Shown: one piece after another, positions 1-7,496 of the stretch | How positions within the stretch are numbered: position 1 is the stretch's first letter | How the letters are laid out: every line of letters begins with the position of its first letter | DNA from: Pseudomonas sp. Leaf58 | GTDB lineage: Bacteria > Pseudomonadota > Gammaproteobacteria > Pseudomonadales > Pseudomonadaceae | Assembly (NCBI RefSeq): GCF_003627215.1 | Contig: NZ_CP032677.1 | Coordinates: forward strand, 574,501 to 638,500 | Reading direction: 5' to 3' | DNA length: 64,000 bases | Translations under genes and position numbers: made by a program | The notes under the pieces: generated by a model | Database searches by the model: none | The model's input: the letters and a program-made list of their open reading frames with translations, nothing else | What the model was told of the DNA's origin: nothing

Positions 1-1
1 G

Positions 2-166
2 CTGGAGAAGGTGGTGGGTAGCTTGCCGGCGATCAGCTATGCGCCGGCGCGTTCGGGTGACATTCGCCATTCGCGGGCGGATAACCAGCGCCTGCTGGCG
101 CGGTTCGAGTTTGCACAGGCGACGCCGATGGTCGAGGGTTTGGCGCGGCTTCTGGGTAAAAGCTGA
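2..166 (+). CDS. NAD-dependent epimerase/dehydratase, C-terminal end (partial)
   Basis: The window opens inside this reading frame, which ends at TGA 164-166. The visible 54 residues include a stretch reading RSGDIRHSRADN, the C-terminal signature of short-chain sugar-nucleotide epimerases of the UDP-glucose/UDP-GlcNAc 4-epimerase type. The Rossmann and YxxxK parts lie outside the window, so substrate cannot be judged. A short GC hairpin (174-190) follows the stop. Confidence 0.7.
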   Translation: MEKVVGSLPAISYAPARSGDIRHSRADNQRLLARFEFAQATPMVEGLARLLGKS

Positions 167-173
167 TACCCAT

Positions 174-190
174 GGGGCGCTCTGCGCCCC
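174..190 (+). terminator. GC hairpin after the epimerase gene
   Basis: GGGGCGC and GCGCCCC form a 7-bp stem with a 3-nt loop eight bases after the stop codon. No T-run follows, so it is a weak candidate for a transcript end. Confidence 0.35.
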
Positions 191-272
191 AATCGCCGGC
201 ACCTGCTATGGCAACTTCAACGCGGTCCCTGCGGGAGCTGGCTTGCCGGCGATGGGCTGCAACGCAGCCCCC
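191..272. repeat. REP element pair
   Basis: A short half (AATCGCCGGCACC) and a full copy with the core GGCTTGCCGGCGATGGGC face each other. This is the P. putida-type repetitive extragenic palindrome, between the convergent epimerase and HxlR genes. Confidence 0.65.
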
Positions 273-275
273 AAA

Positions 276-719
276 TCACCCATGCCGCACAACTCTGCGC
301 AGGCAATCCTCGGCCGTCAGTACTCGCCCATCCACGGCCCGCACCTGCAGCGTCTCAAGCGCCTGCCCGCTAGCACCCTCCACCAATTCTGAACGCGCCT
401 CACCCGGCTCGAACAGAAACCGCTCCCCCCATTGCCTCAAGCCCACCACCACCGGAAACACCGACCGCCCTTTAGCGGTCAGCACATATTCCTTGTAGGC
501 ACTGCCATCCGATGCCGGCTGTAGCGCCAACAGCCCACTCTCCACCAGCAACTTCAACCGTGCAGCGAGAATGTTCTTCGCAAGGCCCAGGTTCTTCTGG
601 AATTCGCTGAAGCGGCGCAGGCCATCAAAGGCATCGCGCAGGATCATCAGTGCCCAACGGTCGCCCAGCACCTCCAATGCCCGGGCAACCGGGCATTGCG
701 CGTTGTTTTCGTCGAGCAT
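276..719 (-). CDS. HxlR-family transcriptional regulator
   Basis: A 147-residue winged-helix regulator. The N-terminus carries the family signature CPVARALEVLGDRWALMILR (Cys9 is the conserved, often redox-sensing cysteine), followed by the wing region RFSEFQKNLGLAKNILAARL. HxlR proteins usually control a neighbouring gene in response to electrophiles or oxidants. It is divergent from an MFS transporter at 825, which is the likely target. ATG at 719 is chosen; an in-frame GTG at 731 would add four residues encoded across a run of eight C residues on the coding strand. Function is inferred from family and position. Confidence 0.85.
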   Translation of the reverse strand: MLDENNAQCPVARALEVLGDRWALMILRDAFDGLRRFSEFQKNLGLAKNILAARLKLLVESGLLALQPASDGSAYKEYVLTAKGRSVFPVVVGLRQWGERFLFEPGEARSELVEGASGQALETLQVRAVDGRVLTAEDCLRRVVRHG

Positions 720-735
720 CGGGGGGGGCACCTGT

Positions 736-805
736 GTGGTTTATCTGGTTGCACATTAAAACCACATTTGCTAAATAGCCAGCATGTGGTTTCAATTAGA
801 AACCA
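736..805. promoter_or_regulatory. Divergent operator region of HxlR regulator and MFS transporter
   Basis: Two inverted repeats lie between the divergent start codons. TGGTTTCAATTAGAAACCA (787-805) has perfect 7-bp arms, and GTGGTTT (736-742) is matched by AAACCAC (759-765). Both share the GGTTT/AAACC core, as expected for two binding sites of one dimeric repressor. Assignment to the HxlR protein is inference. Confidence 0.55.
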
Positions 806-824
806 GTTTAGCGAGGCTTGCCCG

Positions 825-2030
825 ATGAACCCCACCCTGACCCGCGGGATAACCCTGCTGCTGGCCATCACCAGCGCCATGGCGGTGGCCACCGTGTATT
901 TCGCCCAGCCCTTGCTTGAGTCAATAGCTGCCGACTTGGGTGTGGCGCAGCAGCAGATTGGTCGGGCGGTCGGCGCGACCCAGGCGGGCTATGCCCTGGG
1001 GCTGCTGTTGATCGTGCCGTTGGGGGACCTGATCGACCGCAAACGCCTGTTGCTCGGGCAGTTGCTGTGCTCGGCCCTGGCGCTGGTCGGCGTCGGCATG
1101 GCGCCCGGTTGGTCGATGTTGCTGCTGGCTTTGGCGATCACAGGGCTGCTGGCGGTCATGGTGCAAGGAATGGTGGCGCATGCCGCGAGCCTGGCCGCAC
1201 CCGGCCAGCAGGGGCAGGCCGTGGGCACCGTCACCAGTGGTGTGGTGTTGGGCATTCTGCTGGCGCGGCTGGCATCCGGTGGGCTTGCCGACCTGGCTGG
1301 CTGGCGCAGCGTATACCTGGTTGCGGCGGCGCTGCTGGTGCTGCTGGCCCTGGTGCTATGGCGCAGTTTGCCCACGGGCCAGCCGCCGACGTTGCAAGCT
1401 GGCTACCGAGCGCTAATCGTTGCCCAGTTCAGTTTGTATCGGCATGACCGCTTGCTGCGTCAGCGCGGGCTGTTCGGCGTGTTGATCTTTGCTGCGTTCA
1501 GCGTGTTATGGAGTGCCATGGTCATGCCCCTGAGTGCCGCACCCTTGGCGCTGAGCCATACCGAGATCGGCCTGTTCGGCCTGGCAGGGGTTGCCGGCAC
1601 ATTGGCGGCAGCGCGCGCCGGTCGCCTGGCCGACCATGGGCAGGGGCAGCGCACCACCGGGTGGGCACTGGCCTTGCTGACGCTGTCATGGCTGCCAACG
1701 GCCTTCGTTGGGCAGTCACTGATGGCCTTCGTGCTGGGTGTGCTGATGCTGGATTTCGCCGTGCAGGCGGTGCATGTCACCAGTCAGAGCCTGTTGCTGG
1801 CCGGGCGTGGCGCAATGGCCAGTCGCCTGATCGGCGCCTACATGTGTTGCTATTCGCTGGGCAGTGGTTTGGGGGCGGTGCTGGCGAGCTGGGTGTATGC
1901 CCATGGGGGCTGGGCAGCGGTGTGCGGGCTTGGGATGGGTATCAGCGCGCTAGCGCTGGGGTACTGGCTTTGGCTGCAACGGGCGAGGGCGGCCGAAGCC
2001 GCCCTGCAGTGTTCAGGTCAGAACTTGTAG
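825..2030 (+). CDS. MFS transporter (drug/metabolite exporter type)
   Basis: A 401-residue membrane protein with about twelve hydrophobic segments. The major facilitator loop signature appears as GDLIDRKR at residues 67-74 between helices 2 and 3. The sequence resembles the YgaY/NepI-like group of proton-driven exporters, but the substrate cannot be told. ATG at 825 follows a GAGG ribosome-binding site and starts the first helix at once; upstream in-frame codons run through the operator region. It is divergent from an HxlR regulator. Its stop lies 13 bases past the stop of the convergent oprG gene, so the two coding ends overlap. Confidence 0.85.
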   Translation: MNPTLTRGITLLLAITSAMAVATVYFAQPLLESIAADLGVAQQQIGRAVGATQAGYALGLLLIVPLGDLIDRKRLLLGQLLCSALALVGVGMAPGWSMLLLALAITGLLAVMVQGMVAHAASLAAPGQQGQAVGTVTSGVVLGILLARLASGGLADLAGWRSVYLVAAALLVLLALVLWRSLPTGQPPTLQAGYRALIVAQFSLYRHDRLLRQRGLFGVLIFAAFSVLWSAMVMPLSAAPLALSHTEIGLFGLAGVAGTLAAARAGRLADHGQGQRTTGWALALLTLSWLPTAFVGQSLMAFVLGVLMLDFAVQAVHVTSQSLLLAGRGAMASRLIGAYMCCYSLGSGLGAVLASWVYAHGGWAAVCGLGMGISALALGYWLWLQRARAAEAALQCSGQNL

Positions 2031-2701
2031 CCAAGGCCGACCATGTAGACCCATGGGTCGACGTCGACGTCGACCTTGGTTTTGCTATAGCCCAGGGCGG
2101 TTGGGCCGTTGACGCTGGCCTTGGTGTCGATGTCGATGTACCAGACCGAGGCGTTGACCAGCAGGTTTTCAGTGAGCATGTAGTCCATGCCCAGCTGACC
2201 GGCGAAACCGACCGAGTCCTGCAGGTCCAGGTTGCTGAAGCCCTGCTGCTTGCGGGCGCCGCTGAGGTCTTCGTCGAAGAACAGGGTGTAGTTGATGCCG
2301 ACGCCAGCATACGGCTGGAACTTGGAGGTAGGCTCCATCGGGTAGTACTGCAGCGACAGGGTCGGTGGCAGTTGCTTGATGTCAGCCAGCTTGCCGTCCA
2401 GGCCGCCGCCCAGGCCTTTGACGGCGACGGTGTGCTTGAACGGGGTGGCCGCCAGCAGCTCCAGGCCGATGTGGTCGGTGAGCATGTAGGCGAAGGTCAG
2501 GCCCAGCTGGGTGTCGCTGTCCAGGGTCGCTTTGGTGCCCGATACCTTGCTGCCGTCGAACTTCAGGTCGCCGCTGCTTTCGTTGGGGGCAACGGTGATA
2601 GCACCGGCGCGGACGATGACATCGCCCGCCTGGTGGGCGTGGGCGACAGGGGCGGCGAGTGCCAGGGCCACGAGTGAGGCACCGAGCAAGGACTTGTTCA
2701 T
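2018..2701 (-). CDS. oprG: Outer membrane protein OprG/OmpW
   Basis: A 227-residue OmpW-family eight-stranded beta barrel. Residues 1-22 form a signal peptide ending AHA. The mature part shows the family features: GDVIVRAGAITVAPN at the start, YYPMEPTSKFQPYAGVGINYT in the middle and a C-terminal aromatic residue (GLGYKF). OmpW/OprG forms a narrow hydrophobic channel linked to small apolar molecules. ATG at 2701 is preferred over upstream codons because it begins the signal peptide. An Anr-like site lies 66 bases upstream. The 3' end overlaps the convergent MFS gene by 13 bp. Confidence 0.92.
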   Translation of the reverse strand: MNKSLLGASLVALALAAPVAHAHQAGDVIVRAGAITVAPNESSGDLKFDGSKVSGTKATLDSDTQLGLTFAYMLTDHIGLELLAATPFKHTVAVKGLGGGLDGKLADIKQLPPTLSLQYYPMEPTSKFQPYAGVGINYTLFFDEDLSGARKQQGFSNLDLQDSVGFAGQLGMDYMLTENLLVNASVWYIDIDTKASVNGPTALGYSKTKVDVDVDPWVYMVGLGYKF

Positions 2702-2766
2702 GGAAGCTCCCAAAGGACGTGAGTAATCGAGTAGTCCAATGGTACGGATGCGCCTAAACGGAAAGT

Positions 2767-2780
2767 TTGACCCAGCTCAA
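2767..2780. promoter_or_regulatory. Anr/FNR-like box upstream of oprG
   Basis: TTGACCCAGCTCAA matches the TTGAT-N4-ATCAA consensus in both TTGA/TCAA half-site cores. In P. aeruginosa oprG is known to be induced under low oxygen through Anr, which supports the reading. The inner bases of each half (C instead of T, C instead of A) deviate. Confidence 0.55.
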
Positions 2781-2810
2781 AGAAGCGTCGTCATGAATTC
2801 GAAACAGTTC

Positions 2811-3347
2811 TCATCTCAGCTCATAAACGTATATTTTTTCCGCTTCCATTTGGTAACCCGCATCGGCCAGTTCGCTGCTGGAGGCTTTAACCTGCATCTT
2901 TCCCTCGATCCAGTAAGGCTGGTAGAGGTCTTCGATACGTACGCCCATTTTGCTGAAAATATGCACGATCTGGTTTGATGGCGGTGGTGGTACATGGATG
3001 CAGGCGCCGTAGTAGGGGACCAGCAGGAATTCGGTGGTGCGGCCTTCTTCGCTCACCTCCAGCGGCACGATGTAGCCGGGCAGTTTGATCTGCTGGCCGT
3101 CGAGGCTTTTTACCACTGGGGCGGCTGGGGCCTGCTGGCGCGCGGCTGGAGCGGACTCGGCGGCCAGGGCATTGCTGAGCTGTGACAGGTCGTGCAGCGG
3201 CGCGAGTTGCGGTGGGATGATCGGGGCGCCTTCGGGGATCAGGGCAGGCCAGTCCAGTACACGGGGTTCGGCGGCCCACACAGGCGTTGCTACTGTCAGC
3301 AGCAGGATCAGCAGCCTATGCAGTGCTAGCCTCTTCGCGGGCACCAC
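2811..3347 (-). CDS. DUF3299 periplasmic protein of the zinc operon
   Basis: About 178 residues, with a hydrophobic leader (RLLILLLTVATPVWA) and a mature domain containing LPGYIVPLE and YGACIHVPPPPSNQIVHI, the hallmarks of DUF3299. It is the last gene of a set with an FtsX-like permease, an ABC ATPase and a His-rich protein, as in the Zur-controlled PA4063-PA4066 locus of P. aeruginosa. A role in periplasmic zinc handling is inferred from context. The start is uncertain: the frame is open up to GTG 3428, but the first residues are then encoded by a REP element. GTG 3347, GTG 3344 or a CTG at 3323 directly before the leader are alternatives. Confidence 0.75.
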   Translation of the reverse strand: MVPAKRLALHRLLILLLTVATPVWAAEPRVLDWPALIPEGAPIIPPQLAPLHDLSQLSNALAAESAPAARQQAPAAPVVKSLDGQQIKLPGYIVPLEVSEEGRTTEFLLVPYYGACIHVPPPPSNQIVHIFSKMGVRIEDLYQPYWIEGKMQVKASSSELADAGYQMEAEKIYVYELR

Positions 3348-3400
3348 TGGCTTCGAACCTTGTGAGGCACCTGTGGGAGCGGGCGCGCCCGCGTAGAAGG
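3329..3400. repeat. REP pair overlapping the 5' end of the DUF3299 gene
   Basis: CCTCTTCGCGGGCACC (3330-3345) and CTGTGGGAGCGGGCGCGCCC (from 3371) are the two halves of a REP pair. It sits where the translation start of the DUF3299 gene should be. Confidence 0.6.
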
Positions 3401-3428
3401 CGGTGAGGTGTTCGATCATTGCACGCAC

Positions 3429-4694
3429 TCAGAGGTGGATGGAAAGGCCATCGGCCAGCGACTGCCGATAGGCCCGCCAAGCCGGCACGCTGCCCATCAG
3501 CAACGCAGCCCCGAGGATGATAGCCAGCAAGGTCCATTCATGAGCGCTTGGCATGGCCGGTGGCAGGTACAAACCATAGTTGGCCTGCACATACCCCTGT
3601 GCCCCCGCGATACCCGCATAAAGCAACCCAAGCCCGGCCACGATCCCCACCGCAGCCAGCGACAGCGCCTCCAGCACCAGCAGTCCCGCGATATGCCACG
3701 GCCTGGCTCCGACCGAACGCAAGATCGCCATCTCCCGCCGGCGCTCGTTGAGGCTGGTGAGAATTGCCGTGAGCATGCCGATCAAACCGGTCAGCACCAC
3801 GAACAGCGACACCACGAACAACGCCTGCTCCGCGGTGCCCATCAGGCTCCACAACTCTTGCAGCGCCACCCCAGGCAGTATCGCCAGCAATGGTTCGCTG
3901 CGGTACTCGTTGATCTCCCGCTGCAGGCTGAAGGTGGCGATCTTGTTATTCAGGCCAAGCATGAACGCGGTGATGGCGGCAGGTTGCAGGTCCAGGGTGC
4001 GGGCCTGATCGGCGCTGATGCGTCCGCCGCCACGGGCGGGTACGCCGTTGTGCCAGTCGATATGGATCGCCTCCATGCCACCCAGGCTGATATGCAGGGT
4101 GCGGTCGACTGGTGTGCCGGTGCGTTGAAGCACACCGACCACGGTAAACGGCTTGTCGTCGTGCTTGACCAGGCTGATCGCTGCTATGCCGTGGGCCAGC
4201 ACCAGCTGGTCACCGAGCTTGTAGTGCAGCGACTCGGCCACTTCAGCGCCAAGCACCACTTCGAACGGGTCGCTGGCGAATGCGCGCCCCTGGCTCAGCG
4301 CCAGGTGCTGACGGCGGCCGTACTGGTAATGGCTGAAATAATCCGTGGTGGTGCCCATCACCCGATAGCCGCGGTGCGAGTCGCCCAGCGAGATGGGGAT
4401 GGCCCATTTCACCCGTGGGTCGTTGGCATAGTGTTGGTAGCTGTCCCAGCGGATATTGTTGGTGGCGTTGCCGATGCGAAATACCGAGTACAGCAGCAGG
4501 TTCACCGAGCCAGAGCGGGCGCCGATGATCAGGTCGGTGCCACTGATGGTGCTGGCAAAGCTGGCCCGGGCCTCTGTACGAACCCGCTCCACGGCCAGCA
4601 GCAGGCACACCGACAGGGCAATGGCGAAGGCCGTGAGGAAGGCAGTGAAACGGCGGTTGGCCAGGCTGGCAAAGGCAAGGCGGAGCAGGTACAT
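3429..4694 (-). CDS. FtsX-like ABC transporter permease (zinc operon)
   Basis: A 421-residue inner-membrane protein with one N-terminal transmembrane segment, a periplasmic MacB-type domain and three C-terminal segments typical of FtsX/LolE permeases. The sequence LTSLNERRREMAILRSVGA is the cytoplasmic coupling motif of this family. ATG at 4694 overlaps the stop of the ATPase gene (ATGA), showing translational coupling, so the longer open frame upstream is discarded. Together with the ATPase it would form a type VII-style ABC system; in Pseudomonas this system is linked to zinc limitation, but its transported substrate is not clear. Confidence 0.85.
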   Translation of the reverse strand: MYLLRLAFASLANRRFTAFLTAFAIALSVCLLLAVERVRTEARASFASTISGTDLIIGARSGSVNLLLYSVFRIGNATNNIRWDSYQHYANDPRVKWAIPISLGDSHRGYRVMGTTTDYFSHYQYGRRQHLALSQGRAFASDPFEVVLGAEVAESLHYKLGDQLVLAHGIAAISLVKHDDKPFTVVGVLQRTGTPVDRTLHISLGGMEAIHIDWHNGVPARGGGRISADQARTLDLQPAAITAFMLGLNNKIATFSLQREINEYRSEPLLAILPGVALQELWSLMGTAEQALFVVSLFVVLTGLIGMLTAILTSLNERRREMAILRSVGARPWHIAGLLVLEALSLAAVGIVAGLGLLYAGIAGAQGYVQANYGLYLPPAMPSAHEWTLLAIILGAALLMGSVPAWRAYRQSLADGLSIHL

Positions 4695-5404
4695 CAGGCC
4701 TCCTGGGGCTTGGCGGCGCGGTTGAGTTCGGCCAACGACAGGTGGCGGTCGAACAGCGGCGCCAGGCTCTGGTCGTGGCTTACGAACAGCAGGCTGGCAC
4801 CGGCGGCGCGGCATTCATCGAACAGCAGGCGGATGAACGCTTCGCGAGTATCGGCATCCAGCGCCGAGGTCGGTTCGTCGGCGATCACCAGCTCGGGCTG
4901 GCCGATCAGTGCCCGGGCGGCTGCGACCCGTTGCTGCTGGCCGATCGACAGGTTGTCGGCACGGCGGGCGAGCAGTGTGGGGTCGTCCAGGCCCAAGTGT
5001 GCCAGCAGCGTGCTAGCCGCCTGGTCGACACTGCCATGGCGCTGCTCGGCGCGGGCCTTGCGGGTGCGCGAGAAGCGGCAGGGCAGCTCGACGTTTTCGC
5101 GCACTGAAAGGAACGGCAGCAAGTTGAACTGCTGGAAAATGTAGCCGGTGTGGTCAACCCGAAAGCGGTCCCGGGCGCCTTGGCCCAAGCTGCCGAGGTC
5201 CTGGCCGAGCAACTGGATACGGCCCTGGCCCGGTATGTTCACCCCGCCCAGCAGCCCCAACAATGTGGTTTTGCCGCTGCCGCTGGGGCCCTTGAGAAAC
5301 AGGGCTTCGCCAGCGTCCAGGCAGAACGCCGGAATGTCCAACAGCGCGGGCTGGCCCGGCCAAGCGAATACCAGGTCATGCAGTGCGATCAACGGCTGGC
5401 GCAT
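4694..5404 (-). CDS. ABC transporter ATP-binding protein (zinc operon)
   Basis: A 236-residue ATPase of the LolD/MacB type. Walker A GPSGSGKTT is at residues 39-47, the Q-loop at FQQFN about 90, the signature LSIGQQQR at 152-159 and Walker B LVIADEP at 172-178. All catalytic elements are intact; the signature has the LSIGQ variant rather than LSGGQ. It is one base from the upstream His-rich gene and overlaps the permease start. It powers the adjacent FtsX-like permease. Confidence 0.9.
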   Translation of the reverse strand: MRQPLIALHDLVFAWPGQPALLDIPAFCLDAGEALFLKGPSGSGKTTLLGLLGGVNIPGQGRIQLLGQDLGSLGQGARDRFRVDHTGYIFQQFNLLPFLSVRENVELPCRFSRTRKARAEQRHGSVDQAASTLLAHLGLDDPTLLARRADNLSIGQQQRVAAARALIGQPELVIADEPTSALDADTREAFIRLLFDECRAAGASLLFVSHDQSLAPLFDRHLSLAELNRAAKPQEA

Positions 5405-5983
5405 TCAGAACGCGACCACTGCCTTGGCCGGCGTGGTTTCCACGCCTTTCTGGCCGTTGGGGCCGATCAGTTGGACGTTTATTTTTTGGGTGGCCGGGAA
5501 GGCTTTGAACAGCGGTGCGAGGTCCAGCTGGGCCAGTTTTTCGGGGCTGGCGCAGGTCAGCTGGTAATGGGCGCCGATGTCGCTGTGCGGGTGGCTGTGT
5601 TCATGTTCGTCGCCATCGCTTTCGGCTTTCGCGGTGTCACCGAACAGCGGGCTTTCCAGCGCCTGTTGGTCTTCCTTGCAGCCAGCTGCAGCGGGCAGGC
5701 CGAACAGCTTCAGCGGTTGTTCGAGCTGCTGGCGCACGGCGGCGACCTTGGCCTTGTCGGCGGCGCTGCTGACGGCGTGCTCGAAACCGACCAGGTTCAT
5801 GGCCGGGCTGTCCAGCTCAAGTTCCAGGGTGTTGCCATCGAGCGCGGCGTTGAGTTTGGCCACACCATGCTCGTGGGCACCGAGTGTGCCATGGGCGTGG
5901 TCATGTTCATGGTCATCAGCGTGGGCATAAGCCACGGCCAAGGGCAGCAAGGCGAAGGGCAGGGCGAGCAGCAGGCGACGCAT
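5405..5983 (-). CDS. Histidine-rich periplasmic zinc protein (ZrgA/DUF2796 family)
   Basis: A 192-residue protein with a signal peptide (about residues 1-22) and two histidine/acid-rich segments: DDHEHDHAHGTLGAHEHG after the leader and DGDEHEHSHPHS near residue 125. This is the DUF2796/ZrgA family, periplasmic zinc-binding proteins involved in zinc uptake. It is the first gene of a four-gene unit with ABC ATPase, permease and DUF3299 protein. A Zur-like palindrome lies 35 bases upstream of the start, supporting expression under zinc limitation. Confidence 0.85.
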   Translation of the reverse strand: MRRLLLALPFALLPLAVAYAHADDHEHDHAHGTLGAHEHGVAKLNAALDGNTLELELDSPAMNLVGFEHAVSSAADKAKVAAVRQQLEQPLKLFGLPAAAGCKEDQQALESPLFGDTAKAESDGDEHEHSHPHSDIGAHYQLTCASPEKLAQLDLAPLFKAFPATQKINVQLIGPNGQKGVETTPAKAVVAF

Positions 5984-6013
5984 GGACGACTCCGGAGCGG
6001 GCGGGAAGATTGG

Positions 6014-6028
6014 GTTATGTTATAACAG
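6014..6028. promoter_or_regulatory. Zur-box candidate
   Basis: GTTATGTTATAACAG contains the perfect palindrome TGTTATAACA (6018-6027), the core of gamma-proteobacterial Zur sites (compare the znu operator TGTTATAATATCACA). It sits between the zinc operon and the divergent gene at 6114. Confidence 0.65.
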
Positions 6029-6113
6029 CTTTTCCGCGTCTCGCCAGCCTGCGTGGCGCAGGTTTCATGTTGCGGTAGCATGGGTGCATTGACCTGGGTT
6101 CAAGGAATGCGGC

Positions 6114-6455
6114 ATGAGAATTCGTGGACAGATTGGCGACTGGCCGGTGGACCTGACCATCGAGTTGGAACCTGAAGAGTGGGCGCAGCTGGGGCGGCAG
6201 ATTGACGTGCCGGTTGTGGCGCAGGCTGGCGCGACGGCAGTAGTGGCGCCGCGCCAGGATGATGGGCAATGGACTGCGGCGCGTGAGGTGCTGCGCCTGG
6301 CGGGGCAGATGAGCGGGCCGGAGTTGCTGGATCGGCTGGAAGGGCTGGCGGGGAGTGCGGCGGCGGGCAAACGGCTGCTGGTGCGCTTGCGGCATAGCAG
6401 TGAGGTGAAGGTGGAAAGTGGCGTGGATGCGCCGGTTTATCACTGGGTGGGATAA
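6114..6455 (+). CDS. Hypothetical protein
   Basis: A 113-residue soluble protein beginning MRIRGQIGDWPVDLTIELEPEEWAQL. No signal peptide or membrane segment. It has an acidic N-terminal half, an alanine/glycine-rich middle and a short basic C-terminal strand. I do not recognise a domain. It is divergent from the Zur-type zinc operon, and the start lies about 90 bases from the Zur-like palindrome, so shared control is possible. Coding character (G/C third positions, clean start after CAAGGAATGCGGC) supports a real gene. Confidence 0.65.
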   Translation: MRIRGQIGDWPVDLTIELEPEEWAQLGRQIDVPVVAQAGATAVVAPRQDDGQWTAAREVLRLAGQMSGPELLDRLEGLAGSAAAGKRLLVRLRHSSEVKVESGVDAPVYHWVG

Positions 6456-6474
6456 ATCTGTATTGCCTGCCCTG

Positions 6475-6566
6475 GCCTCTTCGCCGGCACGCCCGCCCCC
6501 ACAGGTAGACCACCCGTCTGGAATACAGTGGATATCCTGTGGGAGCGGGCGTGCCCGCGAACGAGG
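6475..6566. repeat. REP element pair
   Basis: CCTCTTCGCCGGCACGCCCG and its inverted partner GGGAGCGGGCGTGCCCGCGA face each other between two convergent genes. Confidence 0.7.
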
Positions 6567-6592
6567 GCGAAGCCCTCGCAGATAACTTCAGG

Positions 6593-7465
6593 TCAGAACA
6601 TCGCCGCCGACAGCTTGCGACGATATACGCCAACCAGCGGGTGATCCCCACCCAGCAACTCGAACACCTGCAGCATCGCCTTCTGTGGCAACCCGTTCTC
6701 ATAGCCACGGTTACGCTGGAACAGTTTCAACAACCCCTCCAGCGCCGCTTCATACTGCTGGCGCGCCAACTGCTGGATACTCAACTGGTAAGCCGCTTCG
6801 TCATCCTGCGGGTTCTGTGCCAGCCGGCTCTTCAGGTCGGCCACTTCCGGCAGGCTGGCAGCCTGGCGCAGGAAGGTCAGCTGGGCCTTGGCACCGGCCA
6901 ATGCCGCTTTGTGCTCATCGGTCTTGACCGCATCCAGCACCACCTGGGCCTCGCCCAATTCACCGCGCTCGGCCAGGCAACGGGCGTACAGGATCAGCGC
7001 CTCGGCATTGCTGTTGTCTTCACCCAGCAGCGCCTGCAACAGCGCCTCGGCTTCGGCAAAGCGGCTTTCAGCAAACAGCGCCTTGGCCTGTTCCAGTGGC
7101 GATGCGGTGGGGGCGGCGGGCAGCTGCACATGTGGCTCGAGCATGGCGCGAATCGCCGACTCCGGCTGCGCACCGGCAAAGCCGTCCACCGGCTGGCCGT
7201 CCTTGAACAGCACCACGGTCGGCAGGCTGCGGATGCCGAACTGGGCAACCACCTGTTGCTCCACGTCGCAGTTGATCTTGGCCAGCAGTAGCTCGCCCTG
7301 GTAACCCTCGGTGATCTTTGCCAGCAACGGCATCAGTGCCTTGCACGGCGCGCACCACTCGGCCCAGAAGTCCACCAATACCGGTTTGTGGAAGGAGTTC
7401 TCGATCACCAGTTGCTGGAAGCTGGCATCGGTGGCGTCGAAAATGTAAGGCGTGTCTTGGGTCAT
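6593..7465 (-). CDS. ybbN: Thioredoxin-domain co-chaperone (YbbN/CnoX family)
   Basis: 290 residues: an N-terminal thioredoxin fold (1-110) followed by TPR-like helical repeats (about 120-285). The active-site motif is WCAPC at residues 37-41, so unlike E. coli CnoX (which lacks one cysteine) both cysteines are present and disulfide exchange is possible. The family holds chlorine- or oxidant-stressed proteins for DnaK and GroEL. It lies 31 bases downstream of a methyltransferase gene on the same strand and is probably cotranscribed. It ends at a REP pair. Confidence 0.85.
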   Translation of the reverse strand: MTQDTPYIFDATDASFQQLVIENSFHKPVLVDFWAEWCAPCKALMPLLAKITEGYQGELLLAKINCDVEQQVVAQFGIRSLPTVVLFKDGQPVDGFAGAQPESAIRAMLEPHVQLPAAPTASPLEQAKALFAESRFAEAEALLQALLGEDNSNAEALILYARCLAERGELGEAQVVLDAVKTDEHKAALAGAKAQLTFLRQAASLPEVADLKSRLAQNPQDDEAAYQLSIQQLARQQYEAALEGLLKLFQRNRGYENGLPQKAMLQVFELLGGDHPLVGVYRRKLSAAMF

Positions 7466-7496
7466 CGCGACTCTCGCAAACTCGTGAATAGCACCA

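Noticed and set aside
3408..5144. 578-codon plus-strand frame opposite the zinc-operon permease and ATPase
   Set aside because: Gln/His/Arg-rich translation typical of antisense of Pseudomonas genes; the minus-strand genes carry all the conserved motifs.
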